From the NCBI RefSeq assembly GCF_014982745.1, contig NZ_JADCKA010000005.1, forward strand, positions 1 to 64,000: DNA of 64,000 bases, read 5' to 3'. Below are positions 55,794 through 64,000 of the stretch, piece by piece. Origin of the DNA: Gallibacter intestinalis. GTDB taxonomy: Bacteria > Bacillota > Clostridia > Peptostreptococcales > Anaerovoracaceae. Below the pieces are notes generated by a model, which saw nothing but the letters and a program-made list of their open reading frames with translations, did no database searches and was not told where the DNA came from. Made by a program: the position numbers and the translations under genes. Within the stretch, counting starts at the first letter, position 1. Each line of letters opens with the position of its first letter.

Positions 55794-56642
55794 ATGATAG
55801 AAATGTATCTTTTGGAGCAGCTTGTTGCTTTTGCACAGACGGGAACTTTATCTGGTGCTTCGGAAAAACTGCACATATCCCAGCCTGCTTTAAGTAATTC
55901 CATGAAAAAGATAGAGGATATACTTGGTGTCAGTCTGTTTGAAAGAAAGAGCAACAGGCTTGTCTTAAATGAAAATGGGAAACTAGCAGTTAAGCTGGCA
56001 GAGGATATTCTAGCCCGTGAAAGGGAAATGGAAGAAAGAATAAGAAGGCTAGACAGAAGTAGACATACTATAACTATAGCTTCATGTGCACCGGTACCTT
56101 TGTGGAATCTTGCTCCGATGATTGCAGAGATATATGACGGGATGGCGGTATCGTCACAGCTTTTTAAAAACAACGAGGAAATTATAAAAGGTGTCAAAGA
56201 TGGAGCTTATACAATAGGTGTTATTCACGGCGATGTCCAAGGGGATGAGGATATCGAGAAGATGCCATTTGGAAAAGAAAAGTTGTTTCTTGTGGTGCCC
56301 TATGAACATCCGTTGGCTCAAAAAGATAAAATTACCGGAAAGGATATTGATGGTCAGAACCTGCTGCTTTACTCAAATATAGGGTTTTGGTATTCCCTTG
56401 TAAAAAAAGAACTTCCCAATGCACACTTTCTGATGATGGATGATTACGATGTTTTTGGCAGCATAGCTGAGACGGAAGCCTTTCCATCCTTTGTTACCGA
56501 TGCCAGTTTGCAGGAAAGGGCAGCACCTAAGGGAAAGAAAATTTTGGAGATCGACGAGTCATATGCGACAACAGAATATCATTTAATATGGCAAAAAAAG
56601 AATTATAGCTTTTTAAAACCGCTGATTGAAAAGAGTCACTAA
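55794..56642 (+). CDS. LysR-family transcriptional regulator
   Basis: 282 aa. Winged HTH (TGTLSGASEKLHISQPALSNSMKKIEDILGVSLFER, residues about 13-50) and a periplasmic-binding-like effector domain (about 90-280). Divergent from the aldo/keto reductase gene, the usual arrangement for a LysR activator of its neighbour. The promoter of asnS lies over its 3' end. Confidence 0.9.
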   Translation: MIEMYLLEQLVAFAQTGTLSGASEKLHISQPALSNSMKKIEDILGVSLFERKSNRLVLNENGKLAVKLAEDILAREREMEERIRRLDRSRHTITIASCAPVPLWNLAPMIAEIYDGMAVSSQLFKNNEEIIKGVKDGAYTIGVIHGDVQGDEDIEKMPFGKEKLFLVVPYEHPLAQKDKITGKDIDGQNLLLYSNIGFWYSLVKKELPNAHFLMMDDYDVFGSIAETEAFPSFVTDASLQERAAPKGKKILEIDESYATTEYHLIWQKKNYSFLKPLIEKSH

Positions 56643-56668
56643 AACATATATAATAATTAGCGGTTGCG
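56626..56668 (+). promoter_or_regulatory. asnS promoter and shared leader 14-mer
   Basis: TTGAAA (56626-56631), a 17-base spacer and TATAAT (56649-56654), inside the end of the LysR gene. AATTAGCGGTTGCG (56655-56668) directly follows the -10; the same 14-mer follows the TATTAT of the flavodoxin-like operon at 36056-36069. The asnS leader shows no T-box core sequence. Confidence 0.75.
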
Positions 56669-56734
56669 TGATGGACTAGATAAGTTTAATTAAAGGCATC
56701 CGCGGCCTAATATATTGGGAAAGGAAAAGATAAA

Positions 56735-58126
56735 ATGCAGGACATACGAATAAAGGAACTGTTCAGAAACACAAATGAATATGCTGACAAAGAAATCACT
56801 GTCAGAGGCTGGATAAGGACCAACAGAGGCTCCAATAAATTCGGCTTTGTGGAACTCAATGACGGTTCTTTTTTCAAATCCCTTCAGGTTGTATATGAAG
56901 CGGATAAAATAGATAACTTCCAGGAAATTTCCAAGGCGCCGATAGCTTCAGCTCTCAAGGTAAGAGGTACACTGGTGCTGACTCCGGAAGCAAAGCAGCC
57001 TTTTGAGCTTAAGGCTGAAGAAGTTGAAATCGAAGCGGGCTCTGATTCCGATTATCCTCTTCAGAAAAAGAGACACAGTCTCGAATATCTGAGAGAAATC
57101 GCTCATCTCAGACCGAGAAGTAACACATTCTCAGCGGTGTTCAGAGTGCGTTCTCTGGTGGCTTATGCGATTCATAAGTTCTTCCAGGAAAATGGATTTG
57201 TATATGTTCACACTCCAATAATCACAGGCAGCGATGCGGAGGGTGCAGGAGAAATGTTCAGAGTAACAACCCTTGACCCGGCAAATCCTCCTATGGCAGA
57301 TGGACAGGTGGACTACAGCCAAGACTTCTTTGGAAAGGAAACAAACCTTACAGTGTCCGGTCAGCTGGAAGCAGAAATCTTTGCAATGGCTTTTAGAGAT
57401 GTATATACTTTCGGACCTACTTTCCGTGCGGAAAACTCAAATACCGCAAGACATGCATCGGAATTTTGGATGATAGAGCCGGAAATGGCATTCTGCGATC
57501 TTGAAGGAAATATGCAGACAGCCGAGGCTATGATTAAATACATCATCAGATACGTTATGGAAAACGCTCCTGAGGAAATGGAATTCTTCAACAACTTCAT
57601 CGACAAGGGTCTCATCGACAGACTGACAAATATCGTCGAATCTGATTTTGTAAGAATCACATATACCGAAGCCGTTGAGCTTCTCAAAAAAGCGGATAAA
57701 GAGTTTGACTACCCGGTTGAATGGGGTATAGATCTTCAGACAGAACATGAAAGATATATAACTGAAGAGGTCTTCAAAAAACCTGTATTTGTAACTGATT
57801 ATCCAAAGGATATAAAGGCCTTCTATATGAGACTAAACGAAGACGGCAAGACAGTTGCTGCATGTGACCTTCTTGTACCGGGCATCGGTGAAATTATCGG
57901 AGGCAGCCAGAGAGAGGAAAGACTTGATGTCCTTAAAGCCAGAATGGATGAAATGGGACTTGAGGAAAAGGACTACTGGTGGTATCTGGAGCTTAGAAAA
58001 TACGGCGGAGTTAAGCATTCCGGTTACGGACTTGGATTTGAGCGAATGATAATGTATGTTACAGGAATGAGCAATATAAGAGATGTGCTGCCGTTCCCTA
58101 GAACACCGAAAACGGCAGAATTTTAA
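56735..58126 (+). CDS. asnS: asparaginyl-tRNA synthetase
   Basis: 463 aa class IIb synthetase. N-terminal OB fold ([24 protein letters not shown]), motif 1 ([17 protein letters not shown]), motif 2 ([22 protein letters not shown]) and motif 3 ([15 protein letters not shown]) are complete. The AGEMF signature and C-terminal [10 protein letters not shown] are typical of AsnRS rather than AspRS. It charges tRNA-Asn. Confidence 0.96.
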   Translation: MQDIRIKELFRNTNEYADKEITVRGWIRTNRGSNKFGFVELNDGSFFKSLQVVYEADKIDNFQEISKAPIASALKVRGTLVLTPEAKQPFELKAEEVEIEAGSDSDYPLQKKRHSLEYLREIAHLRPRSNTFSAVFRVRSLVAYAIHKFFQENGFVYVHTPIITGSDAEGAGEMFRVTTLDPANPPMADGQVDYSQDFFGKETNLTVSGQLEAEIFAMAFRDVYTFGPTFRAENSNTARHASEFWMIEPEMAFCDLEGNMQTAEAMIKYIIRYVMENAPEEMEFFNNFIDKGLIDRLTNIVESDFVRITYTEAVELLKKADKEFDYPVEWGIDLQTEHERYITEEVFKKPVFVTDYPKDIKAFYMRLNEDGKTVAACDLLVPGIGEIIGGSQREERLDVLKARMDEMGLEEKDYWWYLELRKYGGVKHSGYGLGFERMIMYVTGMSNIRDVLPFPRTPKTAEF

Positions 58127-58133
58127 GATTGAA

Positions 58134-58161
58134 AAAAGAAGGCTTTTAAAGTCTTCTTTTT
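58134..58161 (+). terminator. Rho-independent terminator after asnS
   Basis: AAAAGAAGGCT (58134-58144) pairs with AGTCTTCTTTT (58150-58160), one G-U pair, with the T run built into the distal arm. Confidence 0.75.
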
Positions 58162-58229
58162 GTGGTATAGAAAGTAGGAAAAGTAACTGACATTTACTGA
58201 CACTGAATTTATATGAGAAAGGAAAAGAC

Positions 58230-58895
58230 ATGAATACCAGCATTTTTACCGTAGCAGGACCGGTGATGATCGGCCCATCCAGCTCACACACAGCAGGAGC
58301 TGCAAAGCTCGGCAGAGTTGCAAGACAGATATGCGATCATAAATTTGACAGAGTGGAATTTTTCCTTCACGGCTCTTTTGCTCTGACAGGCAAAGGTCAT
58401 GGAACGGATAAGGCGCTTCTGGCAGGAGTTATGGGCATAAAGGAAGACGATGCAAGACTTCCTGAATCCTTTGAAATCGCAGAAAAGGAAGGACTTGGTT
58501 TTTCTTTCGGAGAAATAACACTCGAAAACGCTCATGAGAATTCCGTAAGAATAAACTTCTATGACGGAGATGAACTGATTGTCAGCGTTGAGGGTGCTTC
58601 CATAGGAGGAGGAGAAATCGTAATCACAAAGATTGACGGATATGATGTAAAGATTAGAGGAAATCTCACCACAATATTTGTCAGACAGAACGACAAAAAA
58701 GGTGTAATAAGCCATGTGGCAGGACTTCTTAACGAGTACGATATAAATATCGCTACTATGAATGTGAGCAGAAGCGCCAAGGATGCCGATGCCATGTGTA
58801 TAGTGGAAGTTGACGGTGACATCGACGAGGAACTGGCAGCTAAGCTTGCAGATTACAAGGAAATCAAATTCGTTAAAGTAATTAAACATCTGTAA
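58230..58895 (+). CDS. sdaAB: L-serine dehydratase, beta subunit
   Basis: 221 aa. The N-terminal domain carries VMIGPSSSHTAGAAKLGRVARQI, diagnostic of the iron-sulfur L-serine ammonia-lyase beta chain, and a C-terminal ACT domain (KKGVISHVAGLLNEYDINIATMNVSR) that may sense serine. With the alpha subunit 25 bases downstream it converts L-serine to pyruvate and ammonia, a usual energy-yielding route in anaerobes. Confidence 0.95.
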   Translation: MNTSIFTVAGPVMIGPSSSHTAGAAKLGRVARQICDHKFDRVEFFLHGSFALTGKGHGTDKALLAGVMGIKEDDARLPESFEIAEKEGLGFSFGEITLENAHENSVRINFYDGDELIVSVEGASIGGGEIVITKIDGYDVKIRGNLTTIFVRQNDKKGVISHVAGLLNEYDINIATMNVSRSAKDADAMCIVEVDGDIDEELAAKLADYKEIKFVKVIKHL

Positions 58896-58920
58896 AGAGA
58901 TATAACGACGGGAGAATAAT

Positions 58921-59793
58921 ATGTACAACAGTTTAAAAGGTATGCTCAGGGAGGTAGAAAACTTTAACGGAGATCTGGCCGAACTGATAATAGCCAATGA
59001 AATAAGTAAAACGGAAAAAACAAGGGAAGATGTAATTGCTGAAATGACAAAAAGGCGTGGAATAATGAAAGATTCATCAGAAGCTGCGACAGGCAGAGAC
59101 AATGATCTTCAGAAGACTTTCATTTCCGGAATGTCGGCAGACCAGCAGGAATATACTGATAAAAACGATACCCTGTGTGGCGGCCTTGTAAATAAGGCAA
59201 TGGCAAAGGCTCTTTCCTGCAGTGAGGTTAATGCGGCAATGGGCAAAATCTGTGCAATGCCGACTGCAGGCTCTTGCGGTATAGTTCCTGCAGTTTTGGA
59301 AACCCTTGCTGAAGAGCTTGGTGCAGATGATAACAGGGTAGTAAAAGCCTATGTGGTAGCTTCCGGTACGGGAGCACTGGCTGTGGAAAATGCCACTGTT
59401 TCCGGCGCCGAAGGTGGATGTCAGGCAGAATGCGGTGTGGCAGCGGCAATGGCTGCAGCAGGAGCAGTATATATGAAGGGCGGCAGCGCAGAGGAATGTA
59501 TTGAAAGCTTTGCAATCTCCCTTATAAACATAATGGGGCTGGTATGCGATCCGGTTGCAGGTCTTGTACAGATACCTTGCGCTCAGCGTAATGCTTCTCA
59601 GGCGGTAAATGCACTTCTCAGTGCGGACCTTGCCATGGGCGGAATGAAGTGTGGCATTGATGCTGATGAAGTGATAGAATCTATGTACAGGGTAGGAAAG
59701 CTGATGCCGGTACAGCATAGAGAAACATCCTTAGGCGGCATAGCTGTAACTGCCAGCGCAAAGGAATACGAAGAAGCTCTTAAAAACATGTAA
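58921..59793 (+). CDS. sdaAA: L-serine dehydratase, alpha subunit (iron-sulfur)
   Basis: 290 aa. The Fe-S cysteines lie in MPTAGSCGIVPAVL, GGCQAECGVAAAMAAAG and GLVCDPVAGLVQIPCAQRNA. It forms the catalytic half with sdaAB. The oxygen-sensitive cluster is consistent with an anaerobe. Confidence 0.95.
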   Translation: MYNSLKGMLREVENFNGDLAELIIANEISKTEKTREDVIAEMTKRRGIMKDSSEAATGRDNDLQKTFISGMSADQQEYTDKNDTLCGGLVNKAMAKALSCSEVNAAMGKICAMPTAGSCGIVPAVLETLAEELGADDNRVVKAYVVASGTGALAVENATVSGAEGGCQAECGVAAAMAAAGAVYMKGGSAEECIESFAISLINIMGLVCDPVAGLVQIPCAQRNASQAVNALLSADLAMGGMKCGIDADEVIESMYRVGKLMPVQHRETSLGGIAVTASAKEYEEALKNM

Positions 59794-59840
59794 GAGCATA
59801 TGCTGTAATATGTAAAATATTATTATGAGAGGAGCATATC

Positions 59841-60311
59841 ATGAGAAAGGAAATAAGAAGAAAAGATAAGGAAATCTCAAGAGCCGAAGCCTTCGAAATC
59901 CTTGAAAAAGGACATCTTGGTACATTGGCTGTAAACGGTGAAGAGGGCTATCCTTATTCCGTTCCGGTAAACTATTGCATGGATGGAGAAAATATCCTGT
60001 TTCACAGTGCAATGGCGGGATATAAATTTGACGCCATGAAAAAGGACCCTAAGGTATCCTTTTCGGTTGTACTCACTGAGGAAATAATTCAGGAAGTGTT
60101 TACAAGCACTTATGAAAGCGCTGTGGTTTTTGGTAAGGTAAAATTTATCGAAGACGAAGCCGAAAAAAAGGAAAAACTCATGATCCTTGTAAAGAGACAC
60201 CATGGAGACTTTGTGGAAAAAGGACAGGAATATGTTGATAAAGCCGTGGCTGAAACTGCGGTAATCGAAATAATTCCTGAACATGTTTCTGGCAAAAGAG
60301 GTGTAGTATAA
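59841..60311 (+). CDS. pyridoxamine 5'-phosphate oxidase-fold flavoprotein (NimA-like)
   Basis: 156 aa split-barrel. The segment LEKGHLGTLAVNGEEGYPYSVPVNY plus ILFHSAMAGYKFDAMKKDPKVSFSVV is typical of NimA-like FMN proteins, some of which reduce nitroimidazoles. Substrate cannot be assigned, and resistance is not implied. AGAGGAG precedes the ATG. Confidence 0.88.
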   Translation: MRKEIRRKDKEISRAEAFEILEKGHLGTLAVNGEEGYPYSVPVNYCMDGENILFHSAMAGYKFDAMKKDPKVSFSVVLTEEIIQEVFTSTYESAVVFGKVKFIEDEAEKKEKLMILVKRHHGDFVEKGQEYVDKAVAETAVIEIIPEHVSGKRGVV

Positions 60312-60350
60312 ATATCATTTAGCTATCAATTAAAACTATAAATAAAATAC

Positions 60351-60440
60351 AGCTGCGGGGAGTTCGGATAACGGACTGAGAGTAAGCAAGCGCTTAGACC
60401 CTTTGAACCTGATGTGGATAATGCCACCGTAGGAAAGCGT
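60351..60440 (+). ncRNA. TPP riboswitch (THI element)
   Basis: The core is plain: GCGGGGAG, the CTGAGAG loop, GACCCTTTGAACCTGAT, and GGATAATGCCACCGTAGGAAA. It precedes the thiM operon and is followed by a terminator at 60479-60502, so thiamine pyrophosphate should cause early termination. Confidence 0.96.
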
Positions 60441-60478
60441 CATTTTAGATGTGCAAAGAGATATGCGAAGAGTAAAGC

Positions 60479-60502
60479 GCGGAGCCCCGGCTCCGCCTTT
60501 TA
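60479..60502 (+). terminator. Intrinsic terminator of the TPP riboswitch expression platform
   Basis: GCGGAGCC (60479-60486) and GGCTCCGC (60489-60496) form a GC-rich stem followed by CTTTTAATTTCTT, 50 bases before the thiM ATG. Confidence 0.8.
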
Positions 60503-60545
60503 ATTTCTTCCCTAAAGCTGCGGGCAGAGAAAAGGAGATGATATC

Positions 60546-61388
60546 ATGCTCGGAGAAAGACTTGAAAACGTAAGAAAAAACACACCGCTGGTACACAACA
60601 TTACAAACTATGTAACAGTAAACGATGTGGCAAATGTGATTTTGGCTACAGGAGCCAGCCCTATAATGTCAGATGACATCGAAGATGTAGAAGACATAAC
60701 TACCATTTGCGGGGCTCTGAACATCAATATCGGAACATTAAACCAGAGAACGATACCTGGAATGTTTAAAGCCGGCAAAAAAGCAAAAGAACTGGGTCAT
60801 CCTGTAATACTTGACCCTGTGGGAGCAGGAGCCAGCAGATTGAGAACCGAGACTGCTATTAAGATTGCCGACGAAATAAAGCCTGATGTTATCAGAGGAA
60901 ACATTTCGGAAATAAAGACCCTGTGGACAGGAGAAGGCAGCACAAAGGGTGTAGATGCGGATATTGCAGACCGTGTAACAGATGAAAATCTGGCTGAAAC
61001 AGTTGATGCTATAAAGGCACTTGCAAAGGAAAGAAGCTGTGTTATAGCAGTTACAGGAGCCATCGACATAGTGGCAGATGCTGACAAAGCGTATATAATT
61101 AGAAACGGCGTTGCCGAAATGGGACAGATAACAGGTACAGGATGCCAGCTCAGCGGCATGACTGCAGCCTATGTTGCTGCAAACCCGGATAATCACCTTG
61201 AAGCTGTTGCGGCAGCTGTGGCTTCCATGGGTCTTGCGGGAGAAAAAGCAAAAAATGGCGGAGAAATTATGTATTCTAGAACCGGTGTCCAGGAAGGCAA
61301 TTCCACAATGAGAAACAGAATTATAGATGCTATCTGCAATATGACAGGCAAGGAGCTTGAGAAAGGCGCAAAATATGAAATCATCTGA
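60546..61388 (+). CDS. thiM: hydroxyethylthiazole kinase
   Basis: 280 aa ribokinase-like enzyme. NTPLVHNITNYVTVNDVANVILATGASPIM is the family start, with LDPVGAGASR, RGNISEIKTL and the catalytic-site GTGCQLSGM. It phosphorylates salvaged thiazole alcohol for thiamine synthesis. AAAGGAGATG precedes the ATG. It overlaps the next gene by 14 bases. Confidence 0.95.
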   Translation: MLGERLENVRKNTPLVHNITNYVTVNDVANVILATGASPIMSDDIEDVEDITTICGALNINIGTLNQRTIPGMFKAGKKAKELGHPVILDPVGAGASRLRTETAIKIADEIKPDVIRGNISEIKTLWTGEGSTKGVDADIADRVTDENLAETVDAIKALAKERSCVIAVTGAIDIVADADKAYIIRNGVAEMGQITGTGCQLSGMTAAYVAANPDNHLEAVAAAVASMGLAGEKAKNGGEIMYSRTGVQEGNSTMRNRIIDAICNMTGKELEKGAKYEII

Positions 61389-62670
61389 AATGAAAAATAA
61401 GGATTTGTTGTTGTATGCGGTAACCGACAGAAAATGGCTTAAGGATGGCGTGACCCTTGCCGACGAATGTAAAAAAGCCATAGATGGTGGAGTTACCATG
61501 ATACAGCTTAGAGAGAAAGAACTGGGATATGATGACTTTCTCGCCCAGGCTAAGGAACTGAAGACGCTCTGCCAGAGCAGAGGAATTCCATTTATCGTAA
61601 ATGATAACGTGCAGATTGCCATAGAAGTGGGCGCCGACGGCATACATGTAGGCCAGGAGGATATGCACGCAGACGATGTACGCAAACTCGCAGGAAAGGA
61701 TATGATACTGGGAGTTTCCGCTCAGAACGTTGAGGAAGCAGTAACGGCGGAAAAAAACGGAGCCGATTATCTGGGAGTGGGAGCAGTATTTCCGACATCC
61801 TCTAAAGATGATGCCAGTGAAGTGGATTTTGAAACCCTTAAGGAAATCTGCCAAAGCGTAAGCATACCGGTCGTTGCCATTGGCGGTATAACCGAAGATA
61901 ACATAAAGGAACTTAAGGGAAGCGGCATTGTGGGCATTTCTGTAATCAGCGCTATATTTGCTCAGGAAGATATAAAAGATGCTTGCGAAAGACTATGTGC
62001 CAATACGGAAAGAATCCTTCCTGCTGACAGTAGCGCCTATAAAGATATAAAGGGTGCGATATTCGACATTGACGGAACTGTCATTGACAGCATGAAAATC
62101 TGGGACAAAGCCGGACTGATGTTTTTGGAAAAACATGGTATAAAAGGCGATGATGATTTGGGAAAGAGACTTTTTGCCATGACCATCGGCGATGCGGGAA
62201 AGTATATTCAGGAAAACTTCCTTCCCAATATGAAGCCTGAGGAGATTTCCGCAGGAGTAAACGATGTGATTCGCGGCTTTTATATAAATGACGCTCAGCC
62301 GAAGGAAGGCATGATTGAACTTATTAAAACGCTTAAAGAGGAAGGCGTTAAGTTGACTGTGGCAACTTCCACCGACAGAGATGTATTTATGCCTTGTCTT
62401 GAAAGACTGGGACTGGATAAATATTTTGACGGTATTTTTACATGTACGGAGGTAGGTCACAGCAAGGCAGAGCCGGAAATATTTAACCAAGCATTGGAAC
62501 TTATGGGAACTTCTCCGAAGGAAACTTGGGTTTTTGAAGATGGTCTTTATTCGGCAAAAACAGCTAAAAGTCTTGGAATGAAGGTGGCTGCTGTCTATGA
62601 TGAAACATCACGCCATGACTGGGATGAATTCAGACTTATGGCAGATGCGATTATACGAATAAACGATTAA
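61375..62670 (+). CDS. thiE: thiamine-phosphate synthase fused to a HAD phosphatase
   Basis: 431 aa. Residues 1-210 are a complete ThiE TIM barrel (MIQLREKEL, IPFIVNDNVQIAIEVGADGIHVGQEDM, GVGAVFPTSSKDDA, IGGI). From about residue 225 a full HAD domain begins: DIDGTVIDSM (D231, D233), VATSTDRD, HSKAEPEIF and FEDGLYSAKTAKSLGM. ThiE couples HMP-PP and thiazole phosphate to thiamine monophosphate. The HAD half would act on a phosphorylated intermediate, perhaps TMP; this is inference. ATG 61375 has GAAAGG upstream; ATG 61390 is possible. Confidence 0.93.
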   Translation: MKSSEMKNKDLLLYAVTDRKWLKDGVTLADECKKAIDGGVTMIQLREKELGYDDFLAQAKELKTLCQSRGIPFIVNDNVQIAIEVGADGIHVGQEDMHADDVRKLAGKDMILGVSAQNVEEAVTAEKNGADYLGVGAVFPTSSKDDASEVDFETLKEICQSVSIPVVAIGGITEDNIKELKGSGIVGISVISAIFAQEDIKDACERLCANTERILPADSSAYKDIKGAIFDIDGTVIDSMKIWDKAGLMFLEKHGIKGDDDLGKRLFAMTIGDAGKYIQENFLPNMKPEEISAGVNDVIRGFYINDAQPKEGMIELIKTLKEEGVKLTVATSTDRDVFMPCLERLGLDKYFDGIFTCTEVGHSKAEPEIFNQALELMGTSPKETWVFEDGLYSAKTAKSLGMKVAAVYDETSRHDWDEFRLMADAIIRIND

Positions 62671-62708
62671 ACTAAAAGAAAAATATTTTACGAAAAGAGG
62701 TTATATAT

Positions 62709-63512
62709 ATGAAAACAGCATTGACTATCGCCGGAAGCGACAGCAGCGGCGGTGCAGGTATTCAGGCGGATATCAAAACCATGATAACCAACGGAGTTTA
62801 CGCCATGAGTGCGGTAACTGCTCTGACAGCCCAGAATACTACAGGAGTAACCGGGATAATGGATGTGACCGGAGATTTTTTAAAGCAGCAGCTTGATGCG
62901 GTATTTACAGACATTTATCCTGATGCGGTAAAGATAGGTATGGTTTCCCAATCGGAGCTGATTGAAGCCATTGCCGAAAAGCTTAAGGAGTATAAGGCTA
63001 AAAACATAGTTGTGGATCCTGTAATGGTTGCCACCAGCGGTGCAAAACTCATAAGCGATGAAGCTATCGATACCCTTAAGGAAAAGCTTTTGCCTATGGC
63101 CGATGTGATTACGCCTAATATCCCAGAAGGTGAAGTATTAAGCGACAGGAAGATTGAAAGTCCTGATGATATGGTAACGGCAGCAAAGGCTATATTTGAA
63201 AAATACGGCTGTGCTGTGCTTTTAAAGGGTGGTCATGCCATGAACGATGCCAATGACCTGCTTTATACAGAGGAAGGACCTCAGTGGTTTTACGGAAAGA
63301 AAATTGATAATCCTAATACCCACGGTACAGGATGTACCCTTTCCAGCGCCATTGCATCAAATCTGGCAAAGGGTATGTCCATGAAGGATGCCGTTGAAAA
63401 AGGCAAGGAATACATTTCTCTGGCCCTTGGCGCCATGCTTAATCTCGGAGCAGGCAGCGGCCCTATGAATCACGGATTTGCCGTGACAACCGACTGGGAG
63501 GTGACAAAGTGA
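62709..63512 (+). CDS. thiD: hydroxymethylpyrimidine/phosphomethylpyrimidine kinase
   Basis: 267 aa ribokinase fold. TIAGSDSSGGAGIQADIKTM at the start, VVDPVMVATSGAKL, TPNIPEGEVL and NTHGTGCTLSSAIASNLAKG are typical. It phosphorylates HMP twice to HMP-PP, the ThiE substrate. Its stop overlaps the GTG start of the transporter gene (GTGA). Confidence 0.95.
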   Translation: MKTALTIAGSDSSGGAGIQADIKTMITNGVYAMSAVTALTAQNTTGVTGIMDVTGDFLKQQLDAVFTDIYPDAVKIGMVSQSELIEAIAEKLKEYKAKNIVVDPVMVATSGAKLISDEAIDTLKEKLLPMADVITPNIPEGEVLSDRKIESPDDMVTAAKAIFEKYGCAVLLKGGHAMNDANDLLYTEEGPQWFYGKKIDNPNTHGTGCTLSSAIASNLAKGMSMKDAVEKGKEYISLALGAMLNLGAGSGPMNHGFAVTTDWEVTK

Positions 63513-64000
63513 GCGAACAGATAAACGGACAGATTGGAGAACCCAAGAGAACTTCTCTATTTGCCAACGGACTCATCTGGTTTGGAGCCGGAGTTTCCAT
63601 TGCAGAAATCCTTACAGGTACATATTTTGCGCCTTTGGGATTTCAGAAGGGGCTTTTGGCCATAATAATAGGACATATAATCGGCTGTGCCCTATTCTTC
63701 ATGGCAGGCGTCATAGGCGGCAGCATGAGAAAAAGCTCCATGGAAAGTGTAAAGGTGAGCTTCGGTACAAAGGGCGGACTTTTGTTTGCACTGCTCAATG
63801 TGATACAGCTTACGGGCTGGACAGCCATAATGATTTACGACGGTGCCCTTGCGGCTAATAATGTGTTTAACGCAGGCAACTGGCTGTGGGCATTGATAAT
63901 AGGTATATGTGTTATTGTCCTGATAATGATAGGAATTCAAAATCTTGGCAAGGTAAACACTGTGGTAATGGCAGCTTTATTTATAATGACAGCCGTACTT
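63509..64000 (+). CDS. cytX: CytX-like hydroxymethylpyrimidine transporter (3' truncated by window)
   Basis: 164 codons from GTG 63509 to the window end. GGGAGG lies seven bases before the GTG. After a short charged start (SEQINGQIGEPKRTS) come NCS1-type membrane segments: LIWFGAGVSIAEILTGTYFAPLGF, GLLAIIIGHIIGCALFFMAG, SMRKSSMESVKVSFG, LLNVIQLTGWTAIMIYDGA. This pattern and the position in a TPP-riboswitch operon identify CytX, an HMP uptake protein that feeds ThiD. The rest lies beyond 64000. Confidence 0.88.
   Translation, partial: MSEQINGQIGEPKRTSLFANGLIWFGAGVSIAEILTGTYFAPLGFQKGLLAIIIGHIIGCALFFMAGVIGGSMRKSSMESVKVSFGTKGGLLFALLNVIQLTGWTAIMIYDGALAANNVFNAGNWLWALIIGICVIVLIMIGIQNLGKVNTVVMAALFIMTAVL

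Noticed and set aside
56655-56734. T-box leader for asnS
   Set aside because: The leader is only about 80 bases and lacks the T-box consensus and antiterminator; it has a normal promoter instead.
60738-61685. 315-codon open frame antisense to thiM/thiE
   Set aside because: Opposes two well-identified enzymes and crosses their junction; no start signal and a composition typical of antisense shadow frames.

Overview
The window is about 64 kb of a low-to-moderate GC Gram-positive chromosome. Clostridial features include an ECF S component, DUF5685 next to a J-domain gene, an ornithine-racemase-like gene, tandem acyl-CoA synthetases, an iron-sulfur L-serine dehydratase, sortase-type cell-wall tails and a Tn4451-like mobilizable element. 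I read it as an anaerobic member of the Clostridia (Bacillota), perhaps near Anaerovoracaceae; the family-level guess is tentative. I see no tRNA, rRNA or CRISPR array.

Region 1 (1-37.2 kb) is mostly core chromosome. A minus-strand aconitase / isocitrate dehydrogenase / GntR operon has a clear promoter with a palindromic operator on its -10. Then follow, on the plus strand, DUF5685 + J-domain, endonuclease III, an ECF S component, a polar amino-acid ABC transporter, AIM24, secA, prfB (with its programmed frameshift), tex, a HAD phosphatase, an addB-like gene, two AMP-binding ligases, an ornithine-racemase-like enzyme, greA and lysS. After a decayed acetyltransferase come a Shr-like haemoprotein-binding surface protein (HID + NEAT + LRR + sorting tail), an XRE membrane regulator, a GNAT gene under a MerR-type promoter, a COG1373/DUF4143 ATPase behind 32-bp repeats, small proteins, a LUD protein and two flavodoxin-like proteins.

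Region 2 (about 37.25-46.9 kb) is an integrative mobilizable element with every gene on the minus strand: DUF6809, an 18-aa ORF, a 63-aa protein, TnpV, a GC-rich cargo (XRE, MFS-LuxR membrane regulator, 113-aa protein, sortase-type surface protein), an oriT-like region, MobC, relaxase, TnpW and a large serine recombinase. Both ends carry a related hairpin in opposite orientation; the right-hand copy lies in a leader-peptide/attenuator-like sequence.

Region 3 (46.9-54.8 kb) is the most interesting part. It is an AT-rich island with a divergent XRE repressor and a tight five-gene operon: an HhH-GPD/Fe-S DNA-glycosylase-like protein, an SPFH-SHOCT protein, a multi-TM protein with a DUF6273-like domain, a zinc-ribbon/TPR/TIR/TM/propeller-like protein with the putative catalytic Glu, and a second zinc-ribbon/TIR-like/TM/zinc-ribbon protein in which that Glu is Lys. 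Three of the proteins share a juxtamembrane A..Y..A...L..YKDS repeat. I infer a membrane-anchored TIR conflict or sensing system; its function is unproven.

Region 4 (54.8-64 kb) returns to core genes: aldo/keto reductase with a divergent LysR, asnS, the two subunits of L-serine dehydratase, a NimA-like flavoprotein, and a TPP-riboswitch-controlled thiamine operon (thiM, a thiE-HAD fusion, thiD, cytX) that runs off the right edge.
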